Source: Niastella vici (GTDB lineage: Bacteria; Bacteroidota; Bacteroidia; Chitinophagales; Chitinophagaceae). Taken from it: a stretch of 64,000 nt of DNA. The translations under genes were made by a program, and so were the position numbers. This document shows positions 8,763-15,768 of the stretch, one piece after another. The notes beneath the pieces are model-generated. The model saw only the letters and a list, made by a program, of their open reading frames with translations, was not told the DNA's origin and made no database searches. The DNA is taken from the NCBI RefSeq assembly GCF_002077945.1, contig NZ_LVYD01000058.1, positions 744,001-808,000 of the forward strand, read 5' to 3'. The stretch's first letter is position 1. Every line of letters starts with the position of its first letter.

Positions 8763-9954
8763 GAAAACGGAAATCATTCTCTAACGCATAAGAATAAATT
8801 TTTCGCCAGTCGTTGCCCACGAAAGCGGCCACCAGTAATAACAGGGTCGATTGGGGCTGGTGAAAATTCGTGACCAGCGCCTGGGGTATTTGAAATTTAT
8901 AGCCCGGCGCTATCAGCAGTGAGGTTTTGGTAATAATGCGGTTCAACCCCTTTTTCTGCAAATACTGCAACAGGTTTTCCAACGCTGCTTTTGCTGGAAC
9001 CGGCGTTCCATTCAATTCATACGGGTCCCACTGATGTACCACCAGTTCTTCCAATGGCAAATTGGGTTGCCGGCCTGCTTTTACACCCAGCCAGTACAGG
9101 CTTTCGAGCGTTCGCAGGGAGGTGGTTCCAACAACAGTGATTTGTTTATTGAGGTATTGGAGCAGGCATTCGAGCGTGCTGGTTGATACATCGATGAACT
9201 CGGCATGCATGGGATGTTCGCCCATGGTATCAGCCTTTACCGGTTTAAAGGTTCCGGCACCCACATGCAGGGTAACATATTCGCGGTGTATGTGTTTACG
9301 ATCGAGTTCCGCAAACACGGCATCGGTAAAATGCAGCCCCGCAGTAGGTGCGGCCACCGATCCTTCTGAATTGGCGTAAATGGTTTGATAGCGTTCGCTG
9401 TCTGTTTGTTCTACCGTTCTTTTTATATAAGGCGGAAGGGGAATATTTCCAGCCACATGTAATACTTCGGCAAAGGTGAGCGAAACGGGCGACCAGGAAA
9501 GCTCAATGGCAAAGCTGTCTTTTTCCTTACCCAGGTACCGGGCCTGCAACAGCACTTCCTCACCGTTATACTCCATTCGTTTTTCCAGGATTTGACCAGG
9601 CTTCCATTTGGAAGCGCCGCCAATGAGGCAGATCCAGGTAACCCGGCCTTTCTGGTTCATGGCAGTGGTCATATCCGCGTATTGCGGGGGTGGTTCCAGG
9701 CAAAATATTTCAACCACAGCGCCGGTGGGCTTCTGGAAAAGCAGACGTGCCGCCACTACTTTGGTATTATTGAAAAGCAGGAGAGAACCGGGGGAAAGGA
9801 GCTCATGAATATTCCGGTAAATGTTCTCGCTAATGGCCCCGTCTTTATAGATGAGGAGGCGCGAACTGTCTCTTTCGGGGAGCGGGTACCGGGCAATTTT
9901 TTGCTCCGGCAGCTCATAGGTAAAATCGTGAACTGATAGATCTTTTGGATGCAT
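8725..9954 (-). CDS. queA: S-adenosylmethionine:tRNA ribosyltransferase-isomerase
   Basis: QueA transfers and isomerises the ribose of SAM onto preQ1 in tRNA to make epoxyqueuosine. From the ATG at 9954 the product has 409 residues. A longer frame exists upstream to 10119, but its first 55 codons look non-coding and contain the promoter box. Signatures are the N-terminal FTYELPEQKIARYPLPERDSSRLL, LLFNNTKVVAARL, the GSVAAPTAGLHFT block, TLHVGAGTFKPV and a C-terminal FHQPQSTLLLLVAAF. The last 38 bases overlap the 3' end of the convergent kinase gene. Confidence 0.95.
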   Translation of the reverse strand: MHPKDLSVHDFTYELPEQKIARYPLPERDSSRLLIYKDGAISENIYRNIHELLSPGSLLLFNNTKVVAARLLFQKPTGAVVEIFCLEPPPQYADMTTAMNQKGRVTWICLIGGASKWKPGQILEKRMEYNGEEVLLQARYLGKEKDSFAIELSWSPVSLTFAEVLHVAGNIPLPPYIKRTVEQTDSERYQTIYANSEGSVAAPTAGLHFTDAVFAELDRKHIHREYVTLHVGAGTFKPVKADTMGEHPMHAEFIDVSTSTLECLLQYLNKQITVVGTTSLRTLESLYWLGVKAGRQPNLPLEELVVHQWDPYELNGTPVPAKAALENLLQYLQKKGLNRIITKTSLLIAPGYKFQIPQALVTNFHQPQSTLLLLVAAFVGNDWRKIYSYALENDFRFLSYGDGCLLLRQ

Positions 9955-9991
9955 CGGGCATGCGGCCAACTGCCGCTGTTTTGATGAAGGG

Positions 9992-10024
9992 CAAAGGTAG
10001 GGGATATGCGCGAAAATGTAACAA
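9992..10024 (-). promoter_or_regulatory. queA promoter (TTG-N22-TACCTTTG)
   Basis: On the minus strand TACCTTTG at 9999-9992 is a perfect -7 box, with a TTG 22 bases upstream. It lies 38 bases before the ATG at 9954 and supports that start over the longer frame. Confidence 0.6.
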
Positions 10025-10216
10025 TACCCAAAAACCGGTAGAGGCTGGGATGACTGGTAGTGTGCAGAAACACGCAAAGGTCCCTGAAATGTGGCGCTGG
10101 CAAGGGTTTTAGCAAACAATTAAGGGGCGCCATTTAACTAAAGAATGCGTAAATAAGAATAAACAATTAGCTAAAAGTTGACATTGATTTAGATTTTAAT
10201 TTATTCCAATAAAATA

Positions 10217-10316
10217 TTGACGCGTATTTAATTATTTCGTAACTTGGTGGCATAGGATAAGGTTTAATGGTTAATGGTATTTGATTAGTGCAGCCTCCCC
10301 TCCGGGAGGCTTTTTT
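10217..10316 (+). ncRNA. Candidate small RNA unit (promoter plus terminator, no ORF)
   Basis: TTG at 10217, then 20 bases, then TAACTTGG at 10240-10247 is one mismatch from the Bacteroidetes promoter consensus. A strong terminator ends at 10316. The intervening 60-65 nt contain no usable reading frame. This is compatible with a short RNA starting near 10253. Alternatively the terminator closes read-through from the kinase gene at 8762, antisense to queA. Only a candidate. Confidence 0.35.
10293..10316 (+). terminator. Rho-independent terminator
   Basis: GCCTCCC (10293-10299), loop CTCC, GGGAGGC (10304-10310), then TTTTTT. A textbook intrinsic terminator for plus-strand transcription although no plus-strand gene lies within 1.5 kb upstream. 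Confidence 0.8.
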
Positions 10317-10607
10317 ATTGGTGGCCAGTGAGCAAAAGATGACATGGGTTAAACTGCCTGTTATATCGGTGCTTGCAGTGATGAGTGGTAATTGGGTTTG
10401 AAACGTTTCTTGATGAATACGCGTGAAAGTGTCAACGCACAGGCCGGCAATCGTGAATCCCCGACAAGTCGGGGCCGGCAGGCAACTATGAAATCCCGGC
10501 TTATGGCGGGGCGCAAGCTATCACTGAAAGGGTGAACTGTAAACTTCGAACTGGCAACGGGTAACTGGCTTTCATTATCAAAGTATCCCATTAATCCCTT
10601 CATCCCA
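10317..10607. other. Gene-free stretch with mini-hairpin and heptamer repeats
   Basis: No credible gene. It contains the hairpin CCCCGAC-AA-GTCGGGG at 10459-10474 and a short 7-nt-periodic array at 10532-10566 (GTGAACT GTAAACT TCGAACT GGCAACG GGTAACT), placed just past the 3' end of the DUF3052 gene. Confidence 0.6.
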
Positions 10608-11015
10608 TTATCTCAGTCCTTTTCGCACTACCAATTTCAACGCGCTCCATTGCTCACTCACCGCGCAAACCTTTACATCGACCAGGTCGTGTTGCAGGGC
10701 ATAATTGCGAATGGTATCTTCGGTAACATCGGTAGCAATGCCAGCACTTTTCTTGTACCAGCTGAACCAGATAATGACGTTAGGGTTGGTTTTGTAAACG
10801 GGTATCAGGGATTTAAAGATGGAAATGAATGCATTGGCAGAAGTTACAAAAGCATGAACCAGGTGAGGCGTTTCGCCGGCCGCTGCCAGTTGAGGGCTGA
10901 TATCAGTGTGCAACCAGTTGAAATAATCTGTGGGGGCATTAATGAGCAGCACTTTCATGGCAGGGGTGATGCCCAGTTTTTTTATCAGTGGCGTACCGGA
11001 GTAACCAGCAGGCAT
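10608..11015 (-). CDS. DUF3052-like protein
   Basis: 135 residues. The opening MPAGYSGTPLIKKLGI, then a strand MKVLLINAPTDYFNWL, matches the DUF3052 pattern (AGYSGTPLxxKLGIKxGxxVLLLNAP). A later FSWYKKSAG and the end VCAVSEQWSALKLVVRKG also fit. Probably a small cytoplasmic protein; no activity is known for the family. Alone on the minus strand; its upstream side is covered by a heptamer array, so the promoter lies within or beyond that repeat. Confidence 0.82.
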   Translation of the reverse strand: MPAGYSGTPLIKKLGITPAMKVLLINAPTDYFNWLHTDISPQLAAAGETPHLVHAFVTSANAFISIFKSLIPVYKTNPNVIIWFSWYKKSAGIATDVTEDTIRNYALQHDLVDVKVCAVSEQWSALKLVVRKGLR

Positions 11016-11050
11016 GGAAGCTATTTTTTATCAAGGTAGCTGATTCCTCC

Positions 11051-11134
11051 GAACTGTAATCTTTGAACTGTTCACTTTGAACCGTGAACTGAAAACTGCG
11101 AACTATAAACTGCGAACTATAAACTGCGAACCGG
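11051..11134. repeat. Twelve-unit degenerate heptamer array
   Basis: Read in sevens without a slip: GAACTGT AATCTTT GAACTGT, then TCACTTT GAACCGT, GAACTGA AAACTGC, and the pair GAACTAT AAACTGC repeated, ending GAACCGG. Consensus RAACTRY. It starts 36 bases upstream of the DUF3052 start codon. Confidence 0.8.
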
Positions 11135-11180
11135 CATCGGGAATCCCATCAATCCCGCGCATCCCATTATCCCAGTCCCA

Positions 11181-11438
11181 TTTTTTCCCACCGGCAGGTG
11201 AGGAGCGAATAAAATTGACCCTTTTTCCCACCAGCGGGTTAAATCAGTGGCCCCTAAAGCAATCTTACACCCGGTCAATTCTTTGGGGGACCCTGAAATT
11301 TCCCCCCATTTTTTCCCACCAATGGGGTAAATCGCTGAAGTCTTCCCTTTTTTACCACCAAACCACCATAACTGGCATCCATTCCCTCCCCCGGTTTTAG
11401 TCAAAATTGGCGCATTTGTCGTACCTCTTTTTCCCACC
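11181..11438 (-). promoter_or_regulatory. Five minus-oriented GGTGGKAAAAAR sites, likely distal MraZ operators
   Basis: On the plus strand, TTTTTTCCCACC or close variants occur at 11181-11192, 11221-11232, 11309-11320, 11348-11359 (ACCACC variant) and 11427-11438. Successive spacings are 40, 88, 39 and 79, roughly multiples of 40. The complement GTGGGAAAAAG is identical to the site beside the mraZ promoter at 11660-11670. MraZ of other bacteria binds short GTG/TGGG-core direct repeats upstream of its own gene. Confidence 0.5.
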
Positions 11439-11498
11439 AACAGGCAAATGAGGCCTTACTGAAATAGCATTTAGCCCATTTGCACCTCGCTAAATTGG

Positions 11499-11538
11499 CT
11501 ATTCACAGCTTATGCACGGTTATGCACATTAATTCACA
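11499..11538. promoter_or_regulatory. Four 10-bp-phased TTATKCACA-like boxes
   Basis: CTATTCACA (11499), TTATGCACG (11510), TTATGCACA (11520) and TAATTCACA (11530) start 11, 10 and 10 bases apart. Each is one to three changes from the DnaA box TTATCCACA. The complement reads as GTG-core 10-mers, similar in design to MraZ boxes. Which protein binds is undecided. Confidence 0.5.
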
Positions 11539-11624
11539 ATGTTATTAACATGAAATGAGGATTCTGACAGTGTAAAATCGCTGGAAACGCTTGTGGGTCA
11601 CCTATATACAAATAATAATCTTTG

Positions 11625-11644
11625 TGGAAAAAATAATTTTTCCA
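11625..11644. promoter_or_regulatory. Perfect inverted repeat TGGAAAAA-ATAA-TTTTTCCA
   Basis: An 8-bp perfect stem with loop ATAA, 73-92 bases upstream of the mraZ ATG. It could be an operator or a transcript-end hairpin for anything transcribed from the left. Confidence 0.5.
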
Positions 11645-11656
11645 AATTCGGGCAAG

Positions 11657-11686
11657 AAAGTGGGAAAAAGTGTTATTTTGTGTAAG
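11657..11686 (+). promoter_or_regulatory. Proximal MraZ box array
   Basis: AAAGTGG (11657), AAAGTGT (11667) and TTTGTGT (11677) are direct repeats exactly 10 bp apart ending 34 bases before the mraZ start. Short GTG-core repeats with 10-bp period are the known design of MraZ autoregulatory sites. A TATTTTG stretch inside it may be the -7 element, which would make binding block initiation. Confidence 0.6.
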
Positions 11687-11716
11687 TATTAGTCAAGCAG
11701 CTGCAACTCATTGTAA

Positions 11717-12181
11717 ATGATACAATTTCTCGGAGAATACGAAGCAACCCTTGACGCGAAAGGGCGTTTTCTCCTACCGGCAGGCATTAAAAAGCAAATG
11801 CCGGAGGATGCAGGTGACCAATTTGTCATAGCTCGTGGTTTTGAAAAATGTTTGACTTTATATCCTAAAAAAAACTGGGATCCCATATTAGCCGAACTGA
11901 GTAAAGTTAGTGAATACAAAGCCGAAAACCGGGAGTTCCTGAGATATTTTACAATGGGTGCTACGCTGAGTGAATTGGATTCTGCCGGGCGGATGCTGAT
12001 ACCACCGAATTTAAAAGCCCACGCAGGGCTCGAAAAAGATATCGTACTGGTTTCTGTTATCAATAAAATTGAGATCTGGGATAAAGTTAAGTACCAACAG
12101 TTCTTTGAGTCTTTTACACCGGAAAAGTACAGCGATCTGGCAGAGCGGGTAATGGGTGGTCAAAATACTACACAATTGTAA
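11717..12181 (+). CDS. mraZ: Division/cell wall cluster transcriptional repressor MraZ
   Basis: 154 residues with two SpoVT/AbrB-like half-domains. The first is FLGEYEATLDAKGRFLLPAGIK; the second is TMGATLSELDSAGRMLIPPNLKAHAGL. Each has the DxxGRxxLP or DSAGRMLIP core of MraZ. MraZ forms rings and binds direct repeats upstream of its own gene, controlling the first genes of the dcw cluster. It is the first gene of the cluster, ends four bases before rsmH, and is preceded by candidate boxes at 11657-11686 and further copies upstream. Confidence 0.97.
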   Translation: MIQFLGEYEATLDAKGRFLLPAGIKKQMPEDAGDQFVIARGFEKCLTLYPKKNWDPILAELSKVSEYKAENREFLRYFTMGATLSELDSAGRMLIPPNLKAHAGLEKDIVLVSVINKIEIWDKVKYQQFFESFTPEKYSDLAERVMGGQNTTQL

Positions 12182-12185
12182 TGTT

Positions 12186-13106
12186 ATGAGTGAGCCTGTA
12201 TACCATGTGCCGGTTTTATTGCAGGAAGTGATAGACGGACTGAGCATTCGCCCCAACGGGGTGTATGTTGATTGTACCTTTGGTGGTGGCGGACATTCCC
12301 TGGAAATTCTGAAACACCTGAACGCCGAAGGGCGGATGGTTGTTTTTGACCAGGATGCAGATGCCCGGAAAAATGTGCCCGATGATGATCGTATCATTTT
12401 TGTTCCGCACAATTTCAGGCACCTGCAACGGTTCCTCCGCTTGCATAAAATAACCCAGGTAGATGGCATTATGGCCGATCTGGGGGTAAGCAGCCACCAA
12501 TTTGATACCGCCGACCGCGGCTTCAGTACCCGTTTCGAAGGCGACCTCGATATGCGCATGGACCAGCGGCAGCAACTGACCGCTTTTGAAGTGGTGAACA
12601 CCTACACCGAACAGCAATTGCACAAATTGTTTGAACAGTATGGCGAGGTAACCAATTCAAAAACACTGGCAAAAACCATTGTTCAGGTCCGGAAAACGGC
12701 ATCGCTTAAAACCATCACCAACTTCAAACAGGCGCTTCGCTCGGTAGTAAAAGGAAATCCTCACAAGTACTTTGCCCAGGTATTTCAGGCTTTACGCATT
12801 GAAGTGAATGATGAATTAGGTGCACTGAAAGAAATGCTCCAACAGGTTCCCCCCCTGTTAAAACCCGCCGGCCGTGTAGCCATCATTACTTTTCATTCCC
12901 TGGAAGACCGGATCGTAAAGAATTTCTTCCGTAAAGGAAATTTTGAAGAAGAAGAAGTGGACGTTGATCCGTTTGGTTTGCAAACAACAACGCCACCCCT
13001 CAAAGCAGTAACAAAAAAGCCAATCGTTCCAACTGAAGCAGAAATGAAGCGAAACCCCCGCGCACGCAGTGCCCGGTTAAGGGTGGCAGAGAAAGTAGAG
13101 GAATGA
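12186..13106 (+). CDS. rsmH: 16S rRNA (cytosine-N4)-methyltransferase RsmH
   Basis: RsmH (MraW) methylates N4 of C1402 in 16S rRNA with SAM. From the ATG at 12186 it has 306 residues. The upstream in-frame ATG at 12156 lies inside mraZ and is unlikely. Visible are YHVPVLLQEVIDGL at the start, the SAM loop VDCTFGGGGHS, MADLGVSSHQFD, DRGFSTRFEGDLDMRMD, FQALRIEVNDEL and FHSLEDRIVKNFF. It is separated from mraZ by four bases and from ftsL by 135 bases containing a strong hairpin. Confidence 0.96.
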   Translation: MSEPVYHVPVLLQEVIDGLSIRPNGVYVDCTFGGGGHSLEILKHLNAEGRMVVFDQDADARKNVPDDDRIIFVPHNFRHLQRFLRLHKITQVDGIMADLGVSSHQFDTADRGFSTRFEGDLDMRMDQRQQLTAFEVVNTYTEQQLHKLFEQYGEVTNSKTLAKTIVQVRKTASLKTITNFKQALRSVVKGNPHKYFAQVFQALRIEVNDELGALKEMLQQVPPLLKPAGRVAIITFHSLEDRIVKNFFRKGNFEEEEVDVDPFGLQTTTPPLKAVTKKPIVPTEAEMKRNPRARSARLRVAEKVEE

Positions 13107-13190
13107 AAAACATTGAGTTCTTATTCTCATAATAAAGGGTATTAAAAATTGCAATGTTCTATTGAATTACGCCTCGTGAATTAAGCATTC

Positions 13191-13227
13191 ATAGCGGTTA
13201 GACGGATAACACCTGTCTGACCGCTAT
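13191..13227. promoter_or_regulatory. 13-bp RNA hairpin just upstream of ftsL
   Basis: ATAGCGGTTAGAC (13191-13203), 11-base loop, GTCTGACCGCTAT (13215-13227), with a single G-T pair. It ends 14 bases before the ftsL ATG and has no T-run, so it is more likely an RNA processing or translation-control structure, or a site for a dimeric protein, than a terminator. Confidence 0.55.
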
Positions 13228-13241
13228 TCGATTAAGAAAAA

Positions 13242-13574
13242 ATGAGCGAAGAAAAAGAAATATCACGCAGGAAAAGACAACGCAAAAGGTTGTTCGGGTA
13301 CAGGTGGATTGTGAAGAATATTCCCTTCTTCCTGTTCCTGGCGGTTCTGGCAATTATTTATATCTATAATGGCCACTATGCCGATAACACCGTACGCAGC
13401 ATCAACAATGTCAACCGCGAGCTGAAGGAACTGCAATACGAATACAAAACACTGAAAAGTGAAGTGATGTACCGTAGCAAGCAAAGTGAGCTGGCAAGAG
13501 CAGTACAACCGCTGGGGCTAAAAGAGCTTACCGTACCACCGGCCGTGCTGGTTGATACGGTAGCTGCAAAATGA
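13242..13574 (+). CDS. ftsL: FtsL-like divisome protein
   Basis: 110 residues: a basic cytoplasmic N-terminus (ISRRKRQRKR), one membrane segment at about residues 27-45 (IPFFLFLAVLAIIYIYNG), then a coiled-coil-like periplasmic region (NVNRELKELQYEYKTLKSEVMYRSKQSELA) and a short tail GLKELTVPPAVL. Sequence is poorly conserved, but topology, size and position between rsmH and ftsI identify it as FtsL. FtsL bridges FtsQ/FtsB and activates FtsW-FtsI in the septum. Confidence 0.88.
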   Translation: MSEEKEISRRKRQRKRLFGYRWIVKNIPFFLFLAVLAIIYIYNGHYADNTVRSINNVNRELKELQYEYKTLKSEVMYRSKQSELARAVQPLGLKELTVPPAVLVDTVAAK

Positions 13575-13626
13575 GAAACAGAGAAATTAAAGATAAAGGG
13601 GCTTATTCAACTTTGACAATTGACCA

Positions 13627-15756
13627 TTGGAAGTAAAAAAGGACATATTATGGCGGGTGTATATGAGCTTTCTGGGCATAGTGGTGTTCAGCGTTGTAAT
13701 AATGGGCCGTGCGGTTTATATTCAACAGGCACAGGGTTCGTACTGGCGTGAGCAGGCAAAGGAGCAACAGCAAAAATTTGTAGAGATCGATGCGCAACGC
13801 GGCACCATTTATAGTGAAGACGGCCGCATGCTCAGCACCTCAACGCCATACTTTGACATATATATTGATTTTGCAGCAGAAGGATTGCGCGATAAAAATG
13901 GCGCCCGCTTCGAGAACAACCTTGATTCACTGTCACTTGGACTGGCAACTATGTTCCCCGAAAAAAGCAGGGCATCGTGGCGCAGAGAATTAAAAAACGG
14001 TTATCAAAAGAAGAACCGTTATTATTTGTTAAAAAAGAACCTGACATTTCAGCAATACAAGCAGTTACGTAGTTTGCCATTGGTGCGGGAAGGAAAAAAT
14101 AAAAGCGGCTTTATTGCAGATGTAAAAGATAAAAGGTTGAACCCGTTCGGCTTGCTGGCCAACAGAACCATCGGGTTATCACGCGAGTATATAGACAGTG
14201 GCGGTATCATGCGTAACATGAATGTGGGTTTGGAAAAAACATATGACGATCAGTTACGCGGTGAAAGTGGAAAACGCCTGATGCGAAAAATAGCAGCCGG
14301 CGTATTTGTGCCTGTAGACGGTTCTGAAATTGAACCGCAAAGTGGAAAAGATATCATTACCACCCTGGATGTGAACATCCAGGATATCACGGAAAATGCT
14401 TTGTTGAATGTGTTGACTACAAACGAGTGTGAATATGGCACTTGTATTGTAATGGAAGTGGCAACAGGAAAAATTAAGGCCATTGCAAACCTGAGCCGCC
14501 GCGAAGATGGCAATTATTGGGAAAACTTCAATTATGCCATTCAGACGTCGGAACCAGGTTCTACATTTAAACTGGCCACAATGCTGTCGCTGCTCGAAGA
14601 TCAATTAATAACTTTGCAGCAACATATAAACCTGGAAGGCGGAAGCTGGAATGTGAATGGAAGAACGGTTTACGATACAGAAGATCATGGAACCGACGCA
14701 ACAATAAAACATGCGTTTGAATTGAGCTCGAATGTTGGAATGGCGAAACTGGCCATGACCTATTATGGCAAGAACCCGACACGTTTTGTAAATCACATTA
14801 AGAAACTGCACTTCGATCAGCAAACAGGAATTGATCTGTTAGGTGAAGCGAACCCGGTTATAAAAACGCCCAAATCAAAGACATGGAGCGCAACGTCACT
14901 GCCATGGATGAGTTTTGGGTACGAAGTAATGGTAAGCCCGTTGCAAACATTGATGTTGTATAATGCAGTTGCCAATGGCGGTACCATGATGAAACCTTAC
15001 CTGGTAAATGAAGTGCAGGAAAACGGAGTGGCTGTTCATAATAACCAGCCACAGGTAGTGGAAGAATCAATTTGCAGTGCAAAAACATTGAAACTGTTGC
15101 GCGAGTGTTTGGAAGGAGTTTGCATAAATGGAACGGCAGCAGAATTGTTCAGAGGTGCGCCCTATAGTGTTGCCGCCAAAACCGGTACCGCTTTAATGGC
15201 AAATGGAAACAAAGGATATTCAGAGCATATTTACCAGTCGTCCTTTGCAGGTTATTTTCCGGCCGACCATCCGCAATACAGTTGTATTGTAGTGATCCGT
15301 AACAAACCCTTTGCACCGGTTTATTATGGCGCAAAAATAGCCGGACCGGTATTTAAAGAGATCGCTGATAAATTATATGCGCAGAATTCGGATCAAAGCC
15401 GGGGAATAAAACAACTGGCGCTGAAAAAAGACAGCAGCAATTATTTATATGCCGGCGCATCGGAAGATATAAAAGAGGTGTTGGATAAGCTGAATATTAA
15501 ATATCGCGATTCGGCCAAAACAGAAGAATGGGCGCGCATGTATGCGGTGAATTATCAGCCGGTGATCAGCAACAGGAGTGTAGCCAATAAGATTATGCCC
15601 GATATGCATGGCATGGGTTTAAAAGACGCCTTGTTCCTGCTCGAGAACAGAAAGATGAAAGTAGTGTTCCATGGAAGAGGAAAAGTGAGCAGTCAGAGTA
15701 TTGAACCGGGCACCTATGTAAGCAATCATCAAACAGTGACTTTAGAATTGAATTAA
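13627..15756 (+). CDS. ftsI: Septal peptidoglycan transpeptidase FtsI (PBP3) with PASTA domain
   Basis: 709 residues. The start is the TTG at 13627: an in-frame TGA lies two codons upstream, and the only ATG alternative would cut into the membrane helix. A single membrane segment occupies about residues 12-28. The penicillin-binding domain has the three class B motifs: S312-T-F-K315, S367-S-N and K518-T-G-T. The last 60 residues (MPDMHGMGLKDALFLLENRKMKV... YVSNHQTVTLELN) form one PASTA domain, which Gram-negative proteobacterial FtsI lacks. The protein crosslinks septal peptidoglycan with FtsW. The TTG lies inside TTGACCATTGG, a fragment of the heptamer-type repeat found elsewhere in the window. 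Confidence 0.96.
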   Translation: MEVKKDILWRVYMSFLGIVVFSVVIMGRAVYIQQAQGSYWREQAKEQQQKFVEIDAQRGTIYSEDGRMLSTSTPYFDIYIDFAAEGLRDKNGARFENNLDSLSLGLATMFPEKSRASWRRELKNGYQKKNRYYLLKKNLTFQQYKQLRSLPLVREGKNKSGFIADVKDKRLNPFGLLANRTIGLSREYIDSGGIMRNMNVGLEKTYDDQLRGESGKRLMRKIAAGVFVPVDGSEIEPQSGKDIITTLDVNIQDITENALLNVLTTNECEYGTCIVMEVATGKIKAIANLSRREDGNYWENFNYAIQTSEPGSTFKLATMLSLLEDQLITLQQHINLEGGSWNVNGRTVYDTEDHGTDATIKHAFELSSNVGMAKLAMTYYGKNPTRFVNHIKKLHFDQQTGIDLLGEANPVIKTPKSKTWSATSLPWMSFGYEVMVSPLQTLMLYNAVANGGTMMKPYLVNEVQENGVAVHNNQPQVVEESICSAKTLKLLRECLEGVCINGTAAELFRGAPYSVAAKTGTALMANGNKGYSEHIYQSSFAGYFPADHPQYSCIVVIRNKPFAPVYYGAKIAGPVFKEIADKLYAQNSDQSRGIKQLALKKDSSNYLYAGASEDIKEVLDKLNIKYRDSAKTEEWARMYAVNYQPVISNRSVANKIMPDMHGMGLKDALFLLENRKMKVVFHGRGKVSSQSIEPGTYVSNHQTVTLELN

Positions 15757-15768
15757 TAAATATATAAC

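Larger units (their letters stand above)
11016..11716. other. 700-bp repeat-rich region upstream of the dcw cluster
   Basis: No gene seen on either strand; the open frames here are translations of repeats. Left to right it holds a 12-unit heptamer array, five minus-oriented copies of GGTGGKAAAAAR, a 10-bp-phased four-copy TTATKCACA cluster, a palindromic AT hairpin and the presumed MraZ boxes. The whole segment reads as control DNA for mraZ and the genes behind it. Confidence 0.7.

Noticed and set aside
9955-10119. Longer QueA start at 10119
   Set aside because: The extra 55 residues look non-coding and the segment contains the TACCTTTG promoter box.
10361-10603. 80-codon open frame on the minus strand
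   Set aside because: It translates the mini-hairpin and heptamer repeats; composition is not protein-like and no start context is evident.
11077-11440. Open frames of 107 codons on both strands upstream of mraZ
   Set aside because: Both run through the repeated TTTTTCCCACC and heptamer sequences; the translations are low-complexity products of the repeats.
11499-11538. Chromosomal replication origin
   Set aside because: Only four imperfect boxes, no dnaA or dnaN nearby and no clear AT-rich unwinding element; kept as a regulatory cluster instead.
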